A stretch of 64,000 nt of DNA from an uncultured Bacteroidales bacterium (GCA_902793405.1 CADBDH010000001.1:62001-126000), one strand, 5' to 3'. Numbered from the stretch's first letter, positions 40,821 through 50,475 are shown. The notes: generated by a model not told the origin, from the letters alone. Program-made: numbers and translations.

Positions 40821-43800
40821 TTACTTGATGACTTTCACACTCTGGGTTGAGCCGTCGCTATAGGTGCGCACAATGATGTTCACACCCTTCACGGGCTGGC
40901 TGTATTCAATACCGCGCACGTCGTAGTAGCGCTCGCTCACCACGGTCTTGGCCACGCTGGTCTCGTTGACTGCGCTGGGAATCGAGATGAACTTGTATTT
41001 ACCGCAAGCGGGAGTGGTGTGTACATTCTCGGTAGTGGGCAGCGAGTACATGCCGATGTTGCCACCGGCGCAAACCAGGTTGCCTGCATAGTCAAATGCC
41101 ATCTGGAAGATGGAGCCGGCACTGTTGCGGGCATCGGCCGTGTAGGAATACTTGGGCGCGATGTCGGGCGTGGTGCCGTCCCACGTCAGGTCGTAGAACT
41201 GCAGGATGCCGCTGCCGTCGTTGATGACGAGCATGTCGGCAGCATCGTTCACGGCAAAGCCGGCACGGTCGCTACCGTTCAATATCTCGGCATAGGGCGA
41301 GCGGCCCGAGTTGAAGGTCACATTGCCGTCGTTGTCGACAAACATGAGCGAGGGAACGCCTGCTGCATTGTTGCCGGCACTGCGGTACTGCGATACCCAA
41401 ACACCGCGTCCACCGGCATCGGCAACCACGTTACCGTTGGTGTTGAGCTGCCATGCGCCGATGTCGAAGTACTGGTTGGGAGCGGTTGACCAGGTGTCAA
41501 CGATGGTGCCGTCTTCCTGGCCGATGTTGTAAACACCCACACCGTTGCCGAAGTCCTCGAGATATACATATAGCTTGGTGTCGGCACCGCTGCCGCCAAT
41601 GGCTACGCCAGGCGTCGAGGAACCGACCCTCTGGCCGTCGTTGGTGATCAGACCGTCGCCGTTGCGGGTACCGATAAAGAACTCGGTCCAGTTGCCGGCG
41701 ATGTCGTTGGGATCGGCGATGTAAACGCCCGAGGTGCCATCACCCCAATCGGGCACGTAGAGCTTGCCTTGCTCGTCGATGCCCATGCGGTAGTTGCTGC
41801 TCCAGTTGTGGCCGCCGCGATACAGGTCACCGCTCACGCGCTGGCCCATGGCGTCGCACACGTAAACGCCGTTGCTGGCGCTGCCGCTACCGACACGGTT
41901 TCCGGTATAGATGGTACCCATCTTGGGACTGCTGGGCGACTTGTCGACAGCAACAAACAGCTGGCCGCTGTAGTTCTCGACGAGCGGGTTGATGCGCTGG
42001 ATGGTGGTGATGCTCTCACCCTCGACGGTGACTGCCCATGACAGGGTGTCGCCAGGATCGCCGGGCAGGTCCTCAAACTTGATTTCGATGCTGTTCTGGC
42101 CCTTGACAACGTCGGGAACCTCGATGGTGCCCACCAGGTTGCCCTCCTCGTCATAGAAGTTGATGAAGGCGGCCTGGGCATCGTCATTGGCATTGAAAGT
42201 GAACGTGTAGCTGTCCTCGTTGTCGGCGGTGGTCAAGCCATAGGCATAGATGCCGGGCACGCCGGGTTGTGAGGCAACGTCGGTCTGCCACTTGGTCATC
42301 TTGTTGTCCTGCATCAGGTACAGGTAGATGTCCTGACCCTTGACAGCGGCACCGGTCGACATGAATCCGCAGGCCTGCGGATCAAGGTCGGTGTTGGTCG
42401 TGGCCACCAGGGCTGCCTGGTCAAGGCCGGCCGTGATGTCATAGAGCTTGATGCCGGCAACGGCTTCCTGGTCCATATAGGGCGTTACCATGAACTGGTG
42501 CTTGGCATACTTGAAGAACGAAGCACCCACGGCGGCAGCGTCATCATCGTCGCTCTCGAAGCGGGCAACAACCTCGCTGTCGTTGCCGTTGGCCTTGGCG
42601 GTAGCCACTTCCATCATCAGCGTGTTCTCGCCATCGAGCATGATCTGGTCGTCGTCGCGCGGCGAGATGTTGATCTGCGGCACACCAATCTTCGACTTGG
42701 TGAAGTTACTCTGTGCGCTGATGGTCTTCTCGGTATAGACGGTGCTGGTAATCGCGTTGTTCACGATAGCCAGTTTCAGGAACCTCATGCCGCCGGCGCT
42801 GGATGCAGCGTCGTTGGTGCCGATGATGGTCACGGTGCACTCGTCGGCCGCGCCGTCGATGGCCAGCGACTGGGCACGGTAGTAGTAGAAGTTGGCTGAG
42901 CTCAGGGTGGTTACCCACTCGATGGGATCACTGTCAAAGTCGGCCCACTTGAACAGGCGCAGCGTGCCGCGCTGATAGCCCTCATTCACCTGGCCTTCGC
43001 CAAACTGGGTCTGAACGCTGTTGATGCCCACGAGCTGGCCATCGGCCGTAAAGGCGATGTCGTTCAGGCGGCTGTAGTAGCCGGCGTTCTCGGGCTCGGC
43101 CTCGGCAATGCCGTTGATGCTCAGTTCCTTGACGATGGCCTTGTCAACGTTGTTGATCAGGTACAGGTGGGGCGTGCCGTCCTCGGCATTGGTGAGCACG
43201 ATGGTGCTGTCGCCGCGCACAATCATGCGCTTGATGGCGCCGTCCAGCTCAAACTCGGTGCCCTCGTCGCGGGTCAGGATGAGCTTCTCGGGAGCAATCA
43301 CATAGGCGGGCAGCTCGGGCTCGGGATAGTTCTGGTAGAGGTCCTCGGGGATGACATAGTCGGTAGCCTCGAGCATGGGCACTTCATAGGTGGTCTTGTT
43401 GGCCTCGACAACGATGTCGCCGGTAGCCTTGCCAATCCACTCTTGCCACTCGCTATCGACAGTGGGGGCGGTGAATTCGCCCAGCGGCTTGTAGCCCTCG
43501 GCCTCGACAGCCAGGGTATAGGTTCCCGGCTCCAGGTCCTCGAACACAAACACACCGTTGTAGTTCTCGTCGGTGGTGTAGCGTGCCACCTCGGTGCCGT
43601 TCTGGTACAGGATGACCACAGCGCCATTGATGGGAGCCCACTGGTCCATGGTGCCCGCGCTGTAGTTGTACAGGTTGTGGACAAGGTGGGTGTGCACATC
43701 CTTCACGGTACCCATGATGTAGCCCTTGTTGTAGGGGGTGAGGCCGAAGTACTCACCGATACCGCGGGCGATGCGGATACCCTCCTGGTGGCAGTAGTCG

Positions 43801-44561
43801 ATGTTGAGCGCGCGGTGGCGTGCGGGCTGGTAGGTGTGGAAATAACCCTCTACCAGGAAGCCCGGGGCACCGTGCTTCAACACGCCCAGATAGCCGGTGT
43901 AGGACATGCCCGTGTTGGGGTCTACGCGCGTCGATGAACTGCCATAGAAGTTGATGTCGCCGCGCACGTTGGGGCTCGACGGGCTGTAGTTGGTCATCGG
44001 GTCAATCTCGTTGGTGTAGAAGATGGGCCAGCAGGTCAGACCCATGGCACGGCTGCCAGGGGCACCGTCGCCGCCCTCGCCGTCATTGCCGCGGTACAGC
44101 ATCAGTGGGTAGTTGGTCGCTGTGCCGTCGGTCAGGGCGTTGGAGTGGTGCGACAGGAACATGTCGTAGTTGCCCACTTCCACCTCCTCGCAGATCTCAG
44201 ACAAGGGGCGGTTATAGATTTCGGCATCGGGAGCCCCCTGCACATAGGGGAACGGGCCGTTGAACCACCTCGACAGGGTGATGTTCTCGGCTTTCACGCC
44301 CATCTTGATCAGGGCATGATAGGTCTCAATCGATTTCCACAAGTTGGTGTTGCTCTCATAGAAGCCGTTGGTGTCGGGACGTCCGGTCTCGGCCAGCATG
44401 GGGTAGGGGATTGTCGCCATCGGGCGGTCGTTGGGACCCCAGCTGCCGTGGCCCGGATTCAGGTAGATGCGCAGTTCGTCGGCGGTTTTCGCCTGCATGA
44501 TGCCTGCTGCCATGATGGCGGCTACGGCAAGTAACAATATCTTTTTCATAGCGGTCATCAT
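40821..44561 (-). CDS. Amidase-3-like cell-wall hydrolase with T9SS sorting domain
   Basis: Secreted 1,246-residue protein. Signal MKKILLLAVAAIMAAGIMQA. The N-terminal domain (~28-275) looks like N-acetylmuramoyl-L-alanine amidase (Amidase_3): 'LNPGHGS' (zinc His 38), 'YESNTNLW' (Glu), 'LSHHSNA' (His) and 'FLVEGYFHT' (catalytic Glu). A carboxypeptidase-regulatory-like domain follows (~285-370, 'GTYTLAVEAEGYKPLGEF'), then a long beta-propeller/beta-sandwich region. The last ~50 residues ('YYDVRGIEYSQPVKGVNIIV' and a KVIK end) match a type A T9SS sorting domain, so it is probably delivered to the cell surface. It overlaps the upstream propeller gene by four bases (ATGA). The start could also be the ATG at 44549. 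Confidence 0.85.
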   Translation of the reverse strand: MMTAMKKILLLAVAAIMAAGIMQAKTADELRIYLNPGHGSWGPNDRPMATIPYPMLAETGRPDTNGFYESNTNLWKSIETYHALIKMGVKAENITLSRWFNGPFPYVQGAPDAEIYNRPLSEICEEVEVGNYDMFLSHHSNALTDGTATNYPLMLYRGNDGEGGDGAPGSRAMGLTCWPIFYTNEIDPMTNYSPSSPNVRGDINFYGSSSTRVDPNTGMSYTGYLGVLKHGAPGFLVEGYFHTYQPARHRALNIDYCHQEGIRIARGIGEYFGLTPYNKGYIMGTVKDVHTHLVHNLYNYSAGTMDQWAPINGAVVILYQNGTEVARYTTDENYNGVFVFEDLEPGTYTLAVEAEGYKPLGEFTAPTVDSEWQEWIGKATGDIVVEANKTTYEVPMLEATDYVIPEDLYQNYPEPELPAYVIAPEKLILTRDEGTEFELDGAIKRMIVRGDSTIVLTNAEDGTPHLYLINNVDKAIVKELSINGIAEAEPENAGYYSRLNDIAFTADGQLVGINSVQTQFGEGQVNEGYQRGTLRLFKWADFDSDPIEWVTTLSSANFYYYRAQSLAIDGAADECTVTIIGTNDAASSAGGMRFLKLAIVNNAITSTVYTEKTISAQSNFTKSKIGVPQINISPRDDDQIMLDGENTLMMEVATAKANGNDSEVVARFESDDDDAAAVGASFFKYAKHQFMVTPYMDQEAVAGIKLYDITAGLDQAALVATTNTDLDPQACGFMSTGAAVKGQDIYLYLMQDNKMTKWQTDVASQPGVPGIYAYGLTTADNEDSYTFTFNANDDAQAAFINFYDEEGNLVGTIEVPDVVKGQNSIEIKFEDLPGDPGDTLSWAVTVEGESITTIQRINPLVENYSGQLFVAVDKSPSSPKMGTIYTGNRVGSGSASNGVYVCDAMGQRVSGDLYRGGHNWSSNYRMGIDEQGKLYVPDWGDGTSGVYIADPNDIAGNWTEFFIGTRNGDGLITNDGQRVGSSTPGVAIGGSGADTKLYVYLEDFGNGVGVYNIGQEDGTIVDTWSTAPNQYFDIGAWQLNTNGNVVADAGGRGVWVSQYRSAGNNAAGVPSLMFVDNDGNVTFNSGRSPYAEILNGSDRAGFAVNDAADMLVINDGSGILQFYDLTWDGTTPDIAPKYSYTADARNSAGSIFQMAFDYAGNLVCAGGNIGMYSLPTTENVHTTPACGKYKFISIPSAVNETSVAKTVVSERYYDVRGIEYSQPVKGVNIIVRTYSDGSTQSVKVIK

Positions 44562-45454
44562 TGGGTTACGTTAATCAAATAAGCCTCTCCGGCAGGAGTG
44601 CTGAATACAATCTTGCCACTGGTGGCGTGGGGATACATGGCGATCACGTCATCGCCGGTGAGCACCTGGGTCTTGCCGTCGAGTGTGGCGGCAACGATGG
44701 TCGAGGCGTAGATGAACTCGCCGTCGTCCTGGTCCATCATGCCCACAACGGTGTTGTCGTCATACCATACCGGGGCACGCATCTGGCCCACCTTACGCAC
44801 GTTGCTACCGTCCAGGTTGCACACATAGGCGCCATGGGCGGCCTGATAATAGAGCACCTTGGTGCCGTCGGGCGACAGCGATGCCCACATGTAGCTGAAT
44901 TGGGTGCCGTTGGGCGACAGCTGGCGGGTCTTGCCGTTCACGGTAATCATCAGCTGGCCCTTGTCGATCGAGAGCACGGGCACGTTCTGGGCCTTGGCAG
45001 CGCCGATGGCCTTCTTGCTGAATTTTCCCTTGTTAACGGCGCCGGCGCTCGTGGCGTCGACAGCATAGCCCTGCAGGTCGCGCGTGGGCTTTACCAGCAC
45101 TTGGCTGGCTCCCGTAGTCAGGTTCACACTCTTGAGCGTGGACAGGCGCAGGTGATTGTCATTGAACGAGCTCTCACGGTAAACGACTGTCTGGCCGTCG
45201 GGCGAAATCTTCACGTTATGGCCTGCACTGGGAGCATTGCTCAGCACTTGTGTCTGGCCACTCGTCAGGTCTAGCTTGGTGAGGCCCTGGTTGGTAGCGC
45301 TGGTCAGCAGCAGGTAATCGCCCTGGGGGCTGATGGCCGCTACTGCAGCTTTGTCAGGCAGATTGACCCGCTCGATCGAGGTCACTTGCAGCACCTGACC
45401 CATTGCACTCATCGAGAAGCCTAACGCCAAAGCGAAAAGTAGTTTTCTCATCAT
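44558..45454 (-). CDS. Secreted TolB/PD40-like beta-propeller protein
   Basis: Exported protein of 298 residues with signal MMRKLLFALALGFSMSAMG. Blade-like repeats 'ISPQGDYLLLTSATNQ', 'ISPDGQTVVYRES' and 'LSPDGTKVLYYQAAHGAYV' show a PD40/TolB-type propeller of about five or six blades, with no enzymatic motif. It is translationally coupled to the T9SS-tagged amidase gene downstream, so it probably binds or assists that protein in the envelope. Confidence 0.8.
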   Translation of the reverse strand: MMRKLLFALALGFSMSAMGQVLQVTSIERVNLPDKAAVAAISPQGDYLLLTSATNQGLTKLDLTSGQTQVLSNAPSAGHNVKISPDGQTVVYRESSFNDNHLRLSTLKSVNLTTGASQVLVKPTRDLQGYAVDATSAGAVNKGKFSKKAIGAAKAQNVPVLSIDKGQLMITVNGKTRQLSPNGTQFSYMWASLSPDGTKVLYYQAAHGAYVCNLDGSNVRKVGQMRAPVWYDDNTVVGMMDQDDGEFIYASTIVAATLDGKTQVLTGDDVIAMYPHATSGKIVFSTPAGEAYLINVTQ

Positions 45455-45771
45455 GATGGTTAAATGGTTTAAAGTTAAACAATTAGGTAATATGAATTTT
45501 AATAAAAATAAGCAAAGCTATTGATTGCAGCAAAAATATATAAAAATAATGTAAATAACAAATAAAATGTGTTTAAAAACTCTAATGCTCGCAAAGTGAG
45601 CATTAGAGGTCTAGGGTCTAGGGTCTAGGGTCTAGGGTTTAGGGCTTAGAGAGTTTTTGATTTTAACGCGAATTACGCGGATTTAACGAAGACATCCGCA
45701 CTCCTGAAAACTGGGGGAGTGCGGATGCAATTAGTTTAATTCGTTTAATTCGCCGACAGTAAGATGGTGTA
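45455..45771. repeat. Intergenic: promoter, TAG-rich array, inverted dispersed element
   Basis: No gene. 45513-45520 reads TAGCTTTG on the minus strand, a likely -7 element for the propeller-amidase operon. At 45590-45655 a GCTCGCAAAGTGAGC hairpin joins a GGTCTAGGGTCTAGGG array. 45663-45765 is an inverted copy of the element at 30047-30150, with hairpin CATCCGCACTCC/GGAGTGCGGATG (45693-45727) that probably terminates prs. Confidence 0.65.
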
Positions 45772-46707
45772 TTATTTGAAGAGGAAGAGGTCGTTGATGG
45801 ACTTCTTGATGTTGACATGCTTGATGGCATGGGCGAACATCTTGTCCACACTCAGCACGCGCACCTTGGGACAGCGGTCGGTGTCGTAGGGGATGCTGTC
45901 GCTGACAACCAGTTCGTCAAGGCCGCTGGCCATCACGCGCTCGCTGGCGGGGTCGCTCATCACGGCATGGGAGATGTAGGCACGCACGCTGCGGGCACCG
46001 TTCTCCTTCATCAGCGAGGCAGCCTTGCAGATGGTGCCTGCGGTATCGACCATGTCGTCGATGAGGATGACGTCCTTGTCCTGCACGTCGCCAATGATGG
46101 TCATCGACTCGACCACGTTGGCCTCTTGACGGTGCTTGTGGCACAGCACGAGCGGGGCATTAAAGTATTTGGCATAGGAGTTGGCTCGCTTGGCGCCGCC
46201 CACGTCGGGCGAGGCGATAACGAGGTTCTCGAGGTTTAGGCTGGCGATGTCGGGGACAAACATCGTGGAGGCATACAGGTGGTCCACGGGAATGTCAAAG
46301 AAGCCCTGAATCTGGTCGGCATGCAGGTCCATGGTGATCAGGCGGTCGATGCCCGCGGCAATCAGCAGGTTGGTGACCAGCTTGGCGGCGATGGACACGC
46401 GGGGCTTGTCCTTGCGGTCCTGGCGCGCCCACCCGAAGTAGGGAATCACGGCGATGACCGACTGTGCCGATGCGCGCTTAGCGGCGTCAATCATCAGCAG
46501 CAGCTCCATCAGGTTCTCGCTGGCGTTGAAGGTGGATTGCACGAGATAGACCTCGGCGCCACGCACCGGCTCCTCGTAGCTCACTTCAAACTCACCGTCG
46601 GCAAAATGCAGGATTTTGATCTTGCCCAGTTCCACACCCAGTTGTTCTGCAATCTTCAGGGCAACATAACGTGAATTAGTGCCCGAGAATATTTTCATTT
46701 CAGCCAT
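45772..46707 (-). CDS. prs: Ribose-phosphate pyrophosphokinase (PRPP synthase)
   Basis: Makes PRPP from ribose-5-phosphate and ATP for nucleotide, His and Trp synthesis. 311 residues, the usual class I length. Seen: 'FSGTNSRYVALKIAEQLG' at the start, the flexible-loop/active-site 'YFGWARQDRKDKPRVSIAAK', metal-binding 'DLHADQIQGFFDIPVDHLYA' and the PRPP loop 'DVILIDDMVDTAGTI'. Single gene with its own promoter and a GC hairpin behind it. Confidence 0.98.
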   Translation of the reverse strand: MAEMKIFSGTNSRYVALKIAEQLGVELGKIKILHFADGEFEVSYEEPVRGAEVYLVQSTFNASENLMELLLMIDAAKRASAQSVIAVIPYFGWARQDRKDKPRVSIAAKLVTNLLIAAGIDRLITMDLHADQIQGFFDIPVDHLYASTMFVPDIASLNLENLVIASPDVGGAKRANSYAKYFNAPLVLCHKHRQEANVVESMTIIGDVQDKDVILIDDMVDTAGTICKAASLMKENGARSVRAYISHAVMSDPASERVMASGLDELVVSDSIPYDTDRCPKVRVLSVDKMFAHAIKHVNIKKSINDLFLFK

Positions 46708-46744
46708 AATGATAGTGATACGATTATTTAGGTTTATCTATCGG

Positions 46745-46776
46745 CAAAGGTAAACATTTTTCCTGCAATAGCAGCA
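46745..46776 (-). promoter_or_regulatory. prs promoter
   Basis: Minus strand GTTG, ~20 bases, TACCTTTG (46745-46752) fits the Bacteroidales consensus; start near 46740, leader about 33 bases. Confidence 0.55.
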
Positions 46777-46791
46777 ACTTTTGCCCAACAA

Positions 46792-46821
46792 TCGGCAAGA
46801 TTTTTTAGACTGTCTTGCCGA
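46792..46821 (-). terminator. Terminator of GH13 gene
   Basis: TCGGCAAGA/TCTTGCCGA perfect 9-bp stem with a 12-base A/T-rich loop, 12 bases after the amylase stop codon on the minus strand. No strong T run follows, so moderate confidence. Confidence 0.5.
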
Positions 46822-46833
46822 CTGCCCGTGCTT

Positions 46834-48501
46834 TTAGGGTTTTAGGGCCAAAATTGCCGCTCCGTGCGCATCGGCGTGGATGGTCACACACGTGTCGGCC
46901 GAGAGGGTCACCAGAGTGGACTCTTGGGTCATCAGCTCGGTGCAGCGGTAGGTGCCGTGGGCCATTTGGGCACAGTCCAGGGCATGCTGGGGGATGCGGA
47001 CGATGGCGTCAACGGCCTGGTCACCGAAGTTGGCGACGACGAGCACCATCTCGCCGCCGTGATAGCGCAGGTAGGCATATTGGTGCCGGGTGTCGAGCGT
47101 GTCCTGGTTGACGTACATCAAGTCGAAGAATTGGCCACACGCCAGGGCCTTGTTGCTGTTGCACAGGCCCAACACCTTGTGGTACAGGGCCCGCAGACGG
47201 CGCTCGGCGGCGGTGGGCTTGCCCTGGTGCCAGCGGCGCAGGGTGGGGACGCTCCAGTAGTCGAAGATGGTCGTGCGCCCGTCGTGGCCGCTGTAGCCCT
47301 CGGCATCGGCTGCCGGCTCACCCAGTTCCTGCCCGGCATAGAGCATGAACGGACCCGTCGACATCGTGGCACTGACAACCAGCGCGGGCAGTGCCTTGAA
47401 GGCGTCGCCCAGGAACTGCTGTGAGGCAATGCGCTGCTCGTCATGGTTCTCGAGGAAGTTGAGCATGTTGCCTCCGATACCCTCTACCGTTTGCCAGCAA
47501 CGCGTTAGTTCGCTGGCGGCCCAGCCCTCGCACAGGATGCCGCGCAGCGTGTCGTAGAGCGTTACCTTGTCATACAGGTAGTCGAAGCCGCCGTCATAGA
47601 TGTAGCTGCGGTACAGTGCCACGTCATAGATCTCGGCAATGAAGACGATATCGGGGTGAATGGCCTTGATCTGTCCGATGGCCCACTGCCAGAAGGCGAC
47701 AGGCACCATGTGGGCCATGTCGCAGCGGAAACCGTCAACGCCCTTGGCGGCCCAGAACTTGAGGATGTCGAGCATCTTCAGCCAGGTGGACGGCACGGGG
47801 TCGAAATGGGTGCTGCCGTTCCACGGGTCGATGCCGTAATTGAGTTTTACCGTTTCAAACCAGTCGTCGCGATGGGGCGAGGCCGTGTAGCAGTCGTTGC
47901 CCGTGGCGCGGGCAGGGAACTCGCGGTAGGCATCGTCGCCGTGCCCCAGGTCCACGCCCTGCGGCGCAAACTCCTGGCCGGTGATGTAGAAGAAGTTGTT
48001 CTTGGGGTCGAAGAACATCATGGGGTTGTCGCCCTCGCCCAGGTCTTGAACATGGGCGGGCTTGACGTCGCTCTCATACTCGCGGGCCACGTGGTTGGGC
48101 ACAAAGTCGATGATGGCCTTGAGACCGGTGCGGTGGGTACGCTCGATGAGCGCCTCAAACTCGGCCATGCGGTCCTTGACCTTCACGGCCAGGTCGGGAC
48201 ACACGTCATAGTAGTCGCGGATGGCATAGGGCGAGCCCGCCTTGCCTTTCACCACATGGGGATTGCAGGGCTTGATGCCCTGGCGGGTGTAGCGGGTGGC
48301 AGTAGCGTGCTCGATGACGCCGGTGTACCACACGTGGGTGGCACCCAACGACTTGATTTGCCTCAACTTGTCCTCATCGATGTCGGCCAGCTTGCCGCAT
48401 CCGTTCTGGCGGATGGTGCCGTGAGGAACGCACTTCTCGTTGCAGTTGGTGAACCAGCGTGGCATCAACTGGTAGATAATCGCTTTTTTCTTCTCTTTCA
48501 T
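46834..48501 (-). CDS. Cytoplasmic GH13 alpha-amylase family enzyme
   Basis: Alpha-glucan hydrolase or transglycosidase of 555 residues without signal peptide, so cytoplasmic. The (beta/alpha)8 barrel carries the GH13 motifs: 'IIDFVPNHVAREY' (region I), 'GVDGFRCDMAHM' (nucleophile Asp), 'VFIAEIYD' (acid/base Glu) and 'LNFLENHDEQRIAS' (third Asp). A small beta domain follows (~470-555). It probably processes stored glycogen or imported maltodextrin. A perfect -7 element (TATCTTTG) ends four bases before the ATG, suggesting a leaderless transcript. Exact specificity not determinable. Confidence 0.92.
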   Translation of the reverse strand: MKEKKKAIIYQLMPRWFTNCNEKCVPHGTIRQNGCGKLADIDEDKLRQIKSLGATHVWYTGVIEHATATRYTRQGIKPCNPHVVKGKAGSPYAIRDYYDVCPDLAVKVKDRMAEFEALIERTHRTGLKAIIDFVPNHVAREYESDVKPAHVQDLGEGDNPMMFFDPKNNFFYITGQEFAPQGVDLGHGDDAYREFPARATGNDCYTASPHRDDWFETVKLNYGIDPWNGSTHFDPVPSTWLKMLDILKFWAAKGVDGFRCDMAHMVPVAFWQWAIGQIKAIHPDIVFIAEIYDVALYRSYIYDGGFDYLYDKVTLYDTLRGILCEGWAASELTRCWQTVEGIGGNMLNFLENHDEQRIASQQFLGDAFKALPALVVSATMSTGPFMLYAGQELGEPAADAEGYSGHDGRTTIFDYWSVPTLRRWHQGKPTAAERRLRALYHKVLGLCNSNKALACGQFFDLMYVNQDTLDTRHQYAYLRYHGGEMVLVVANFGDQAVDAIVRIPQHALDCAQMAHGTYRCTELMTQESTLVTLSADTCVTIHADAHGAAILALKP

Positions 48502-48505
48502 GTGG

Positions 48506-48513
48506 CAAAGATA
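48506..48513 (-). promoter_or_regulatory. -7 element abutting GH13 start codon
   Basis: Minus strand TATCTTTG, then four bases, then ATG. The expected start of transcription falls on or next to the start codon. Confidence 0.45.
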
Positions 48514-48558
48514 GTGAAAAGGTTTCAGGTTTTAGGCATCAGGCTTTAGTTTTTTGAT

Positions 48559-48663
48559 TACCTTTGCGGTCTAAAAGGGCTAACAACAAGAAACTAGGGA
48601 CTAAAAACTAAGGACTAGAAACTAAGGACTAGAAACTAGAAACTAAAAACTAAAGCTAAAAAT
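48559..48663 (+). promoter_or_regulatory. Promoter and repeat-array leader of aldolase gene
   Basis: TACCTTTG (48559-48566) is a consensus -7 element. The leader from ~48572 to the ATG consists almost wholly of AACTAAAAACTAAGGACTAG units (about nine), so here the array is clearly placed in the 5' untranslated region. Confidence 0.65.
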
Positions 48664-49686
48664 ATGATTTCATTTGAGAGCGATTACAATAACGGCTGCC
48701 ACGAGGCCATCCTCAGGCGCCTGATGGAAACCAACGGCGAACAGGCAACGGGCTACGGCTTGGACGATTACTGCACGGCGGCCAAAGCGAAGATACGCGC
48801 CGCATGTGGTTGCCCCGAGGCTGATGTGTTCTTCCTGGTGGGCGGTACCCAGACCAATGCCACCGTCATCGACGCCATGCTGCAGTCCTATCAGGGTGTG
48901 CTCACCGTCGATACCGGCCACATCAACGTCCACGAGTCGGGCGCCATCGAGTCCAGCGGCCACAAGGTGCTGACACTGCCCTCGCACGACGGCAGGATGG
49001 AAGCTGGCGAGCTGGAGCAGTGGCTGCACGACTTCTATGCCGACCCGACCTATGACCACATGGTCTTTCCGGGCATGGTCTATATCACCTTCGCCACTGA
49101 GCGGGGCACGATCTACACGCTGGAGCAGCTGCGTGCCATCAGCGAGGTGTGCCACCGCTATGAGCTGCCCCTGTTTATCGACGGCGCGCGCTTGGGCTAC
49201 GGCCTGATGGCCCAGGGCTGTGACGTGACGCTCGAGCAGCTGGCCGACCTGTGCGACGTGTTCTACCTGGGCGGTACCAAGTGCGGTGCCTACTGCGGCG
49301 AGGCCGTCGTGTTCCCGCACCACAATGCCCCGGCACATTTCTTCACCATCGTCAAGCAGCACGGTGCCCTGATGGCCAAGGGTCGCCTGCTGGGCATCCA
49401 GTTCGACGTGCTGATGGAGAACGGCCTGTACTTCAAGATTGCCCGACATGCCGTCGAGCAGGCGATGCGCCTGCTCGACGCCTTTGTCGAGAAGGGTTAC
49501 CAGATGTATGCCGATTCTCCTACCAATCAGCAGTTTGTGCTGCTCGACAAGGAGACGATCGAGCGTCTGGAGAAGGACTTCGTCTTTGAGCAGTGGTATC
49601 CCGTGGGCGACATGATGAACTGCCGCTTTGTCACCAGTTGGGCCACGCAGCCCAGCGACGTCGATGCCCTCATCGCCGCCCTTTAA
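48664..49686 (+). CDS. Threonine aldolase-like PLP enzyme (beta-eliminating lyase)
   Basis: Fold-type I pyridoxal-phosphate enzyme of 340 residues, most like low-specificity L-threonine aldolase, which splits threonine or allo-threonine to glycine and acetaldehyde. Seen: N-terminal 'FESDYNNGCHEAILRRL', cofactor-binding 'FFLVGGTQTNATVIDAML', 'LPLFIDGARLGYGL' (Asp holding the pyridine N) and Schiff-base Lys in 'FYLGGTKCGAYCGEA'. Soluble. Its leader is an AACTAAAAACT array. Beta-eliminating lyase activity on another amino acid is an alternative. Confidence 0.88.
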   Translation: MISFESDYNNGCHEAILRRLMETNGEQATGYGLDDYCTAAKAKIRAACGCPEADVFFLVGGTQTNATVIDAMLQSYQGVLTVDTGHINVHESGAIESSGHKVLTLPSHDGRMEAGELEQWLHDFYADPTYDHMVFPGMVYITFATERGTIYTLEQLRAISEVCHRYELPLFIDGARLGYGLMAQGCDVTLEQLADLCDVFYLGGTKCGAYCGEAVVFPHHNAPAHFFTIVKQHGALMAKGRLLGIQFDVLMENGLYFKIARHAVEQAMRLLDAFVEKGYQMYADSPTNQQFVLLDKETIERLEKDFVFEQWYPVGDMMNCRFVTSWATQPSDVDALIAAL

Positions 49687-49741
49687 GGTGCCATTTTTCA
49701 AAAAACTCGCGAAACAGGGCCCTCAACTCTATACTTTTTTG

Positions 49742-49749
49742 TAATTTTG
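49742..49749 (+). promoter_or_regulatory. tsaB promoter -7 element
   Basis: TAATTTTG, with a T-rich tract upstream; start near 49754, giving a ~17-base leader to the ATG at 49771. It overlaps the TTG at 49747, which therefore cannot be the start. Confidence 0.5.
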
Positions 49750-49770
49750 CACGTTTTTTCAATAGAGGAG

Positions 49771-50475
49771 ATGGCTGTAATCTTGAACATAGAGACTTCG
49801 ACCGACGTGTGCTCGGTGGCGCTGACCAGCGAGGGACAGGTGCTGGACCATCGTGAGAACTACGAGGGCCAGACCCATGCCACGCTCTTGAGCCAGTATG
49901 TGAAGGAGATGCTGGACTATGCGCGTTCGCGTGAGATGAAAATCGACGCGATAGCCGTGAGCATCGGTCCGGGCTCCTACACGGGCCTGCGCATCGGCCT
50001 GAGCGAGGCCAAGGGGCTCGCCTTCGGCCTTGACGTGCCGCTGATTGGGGTGAACACCCTGCAGCTGCTCACGGTGACCACGATGTTCAACCACTTCATC
50101 GACGATGACAACCTGCTCTACGTGCCCATGATCGATGCACGCCGCATGGAGGTCTATACCGCGGCCTATGCACCCTCGCTCGAGGCTGTGCTCGAGCCCC
50201 AGGCGATGATCCTCGACGAGCAGTCGTTCGGTCACTTGCTGGACCAGGGTTACACGCTTGTGCTCATGGGCAACGGCAGCGACAAGGCCCGCCAGGTGCT
50301 GACACGCGACGGTGTCCGATTTGTAGAGGGCATCAAGCCGGTGGCCGTCGATATGCTGGCGCTGGCCGAAAAGGCCTATCGGGAGCAGGCATTCATTGAT
50401 GTGGCCTACAGCACGCCGCTCTATCTCAAAGAATTCCAGGCGACGAAGCCCAAGAATCCCATCCTCGATGTGTAG
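49771..50475 (+). CDS. tsaB: TsaB, tRNA threonylcarbamoyladenosine synthesis
   Basis: ASKHA-fold partner of TsaD in making the t6A modification at position 37 of ANN-decoding tRNAs. 234 residues from the preferred start. Seen: 'ILNIETSTDVCSVAL', 'AIAVSIGPGSYTGLRIGLSE' (the TsaB/TsaD-type signature) and 'VPMIDARRMEVYTA'. The ATG at 49771 is chosen because a GAGGAG ribosome site ends just before it and the longer frame begins with a TTG inside the promoter. It is followed by the DUF4290 and rimM genes, a translation-related run. Confidence 0.95.
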   Translation: MAVILNIETSTDVCSVALTSEGQVLDHRENYEGQTHATLLSQYVKEMLDYARSREMKIDAIAVSIGPGSYTGLRIGLSEAKGLAFGLDVPLIGVNTLQLLTVTTMFNHFIDDDNLLYVPMIDARRMEVYTAAYAPSLEAVLEPQAMILDEQSFGHLLDQGYTLVLMGNGSDKARQVLTRDGVRFVEGIKPVAVDMLALAEKAYREQAFIDVAYSTPLYLKEFQATKPKNPILDV

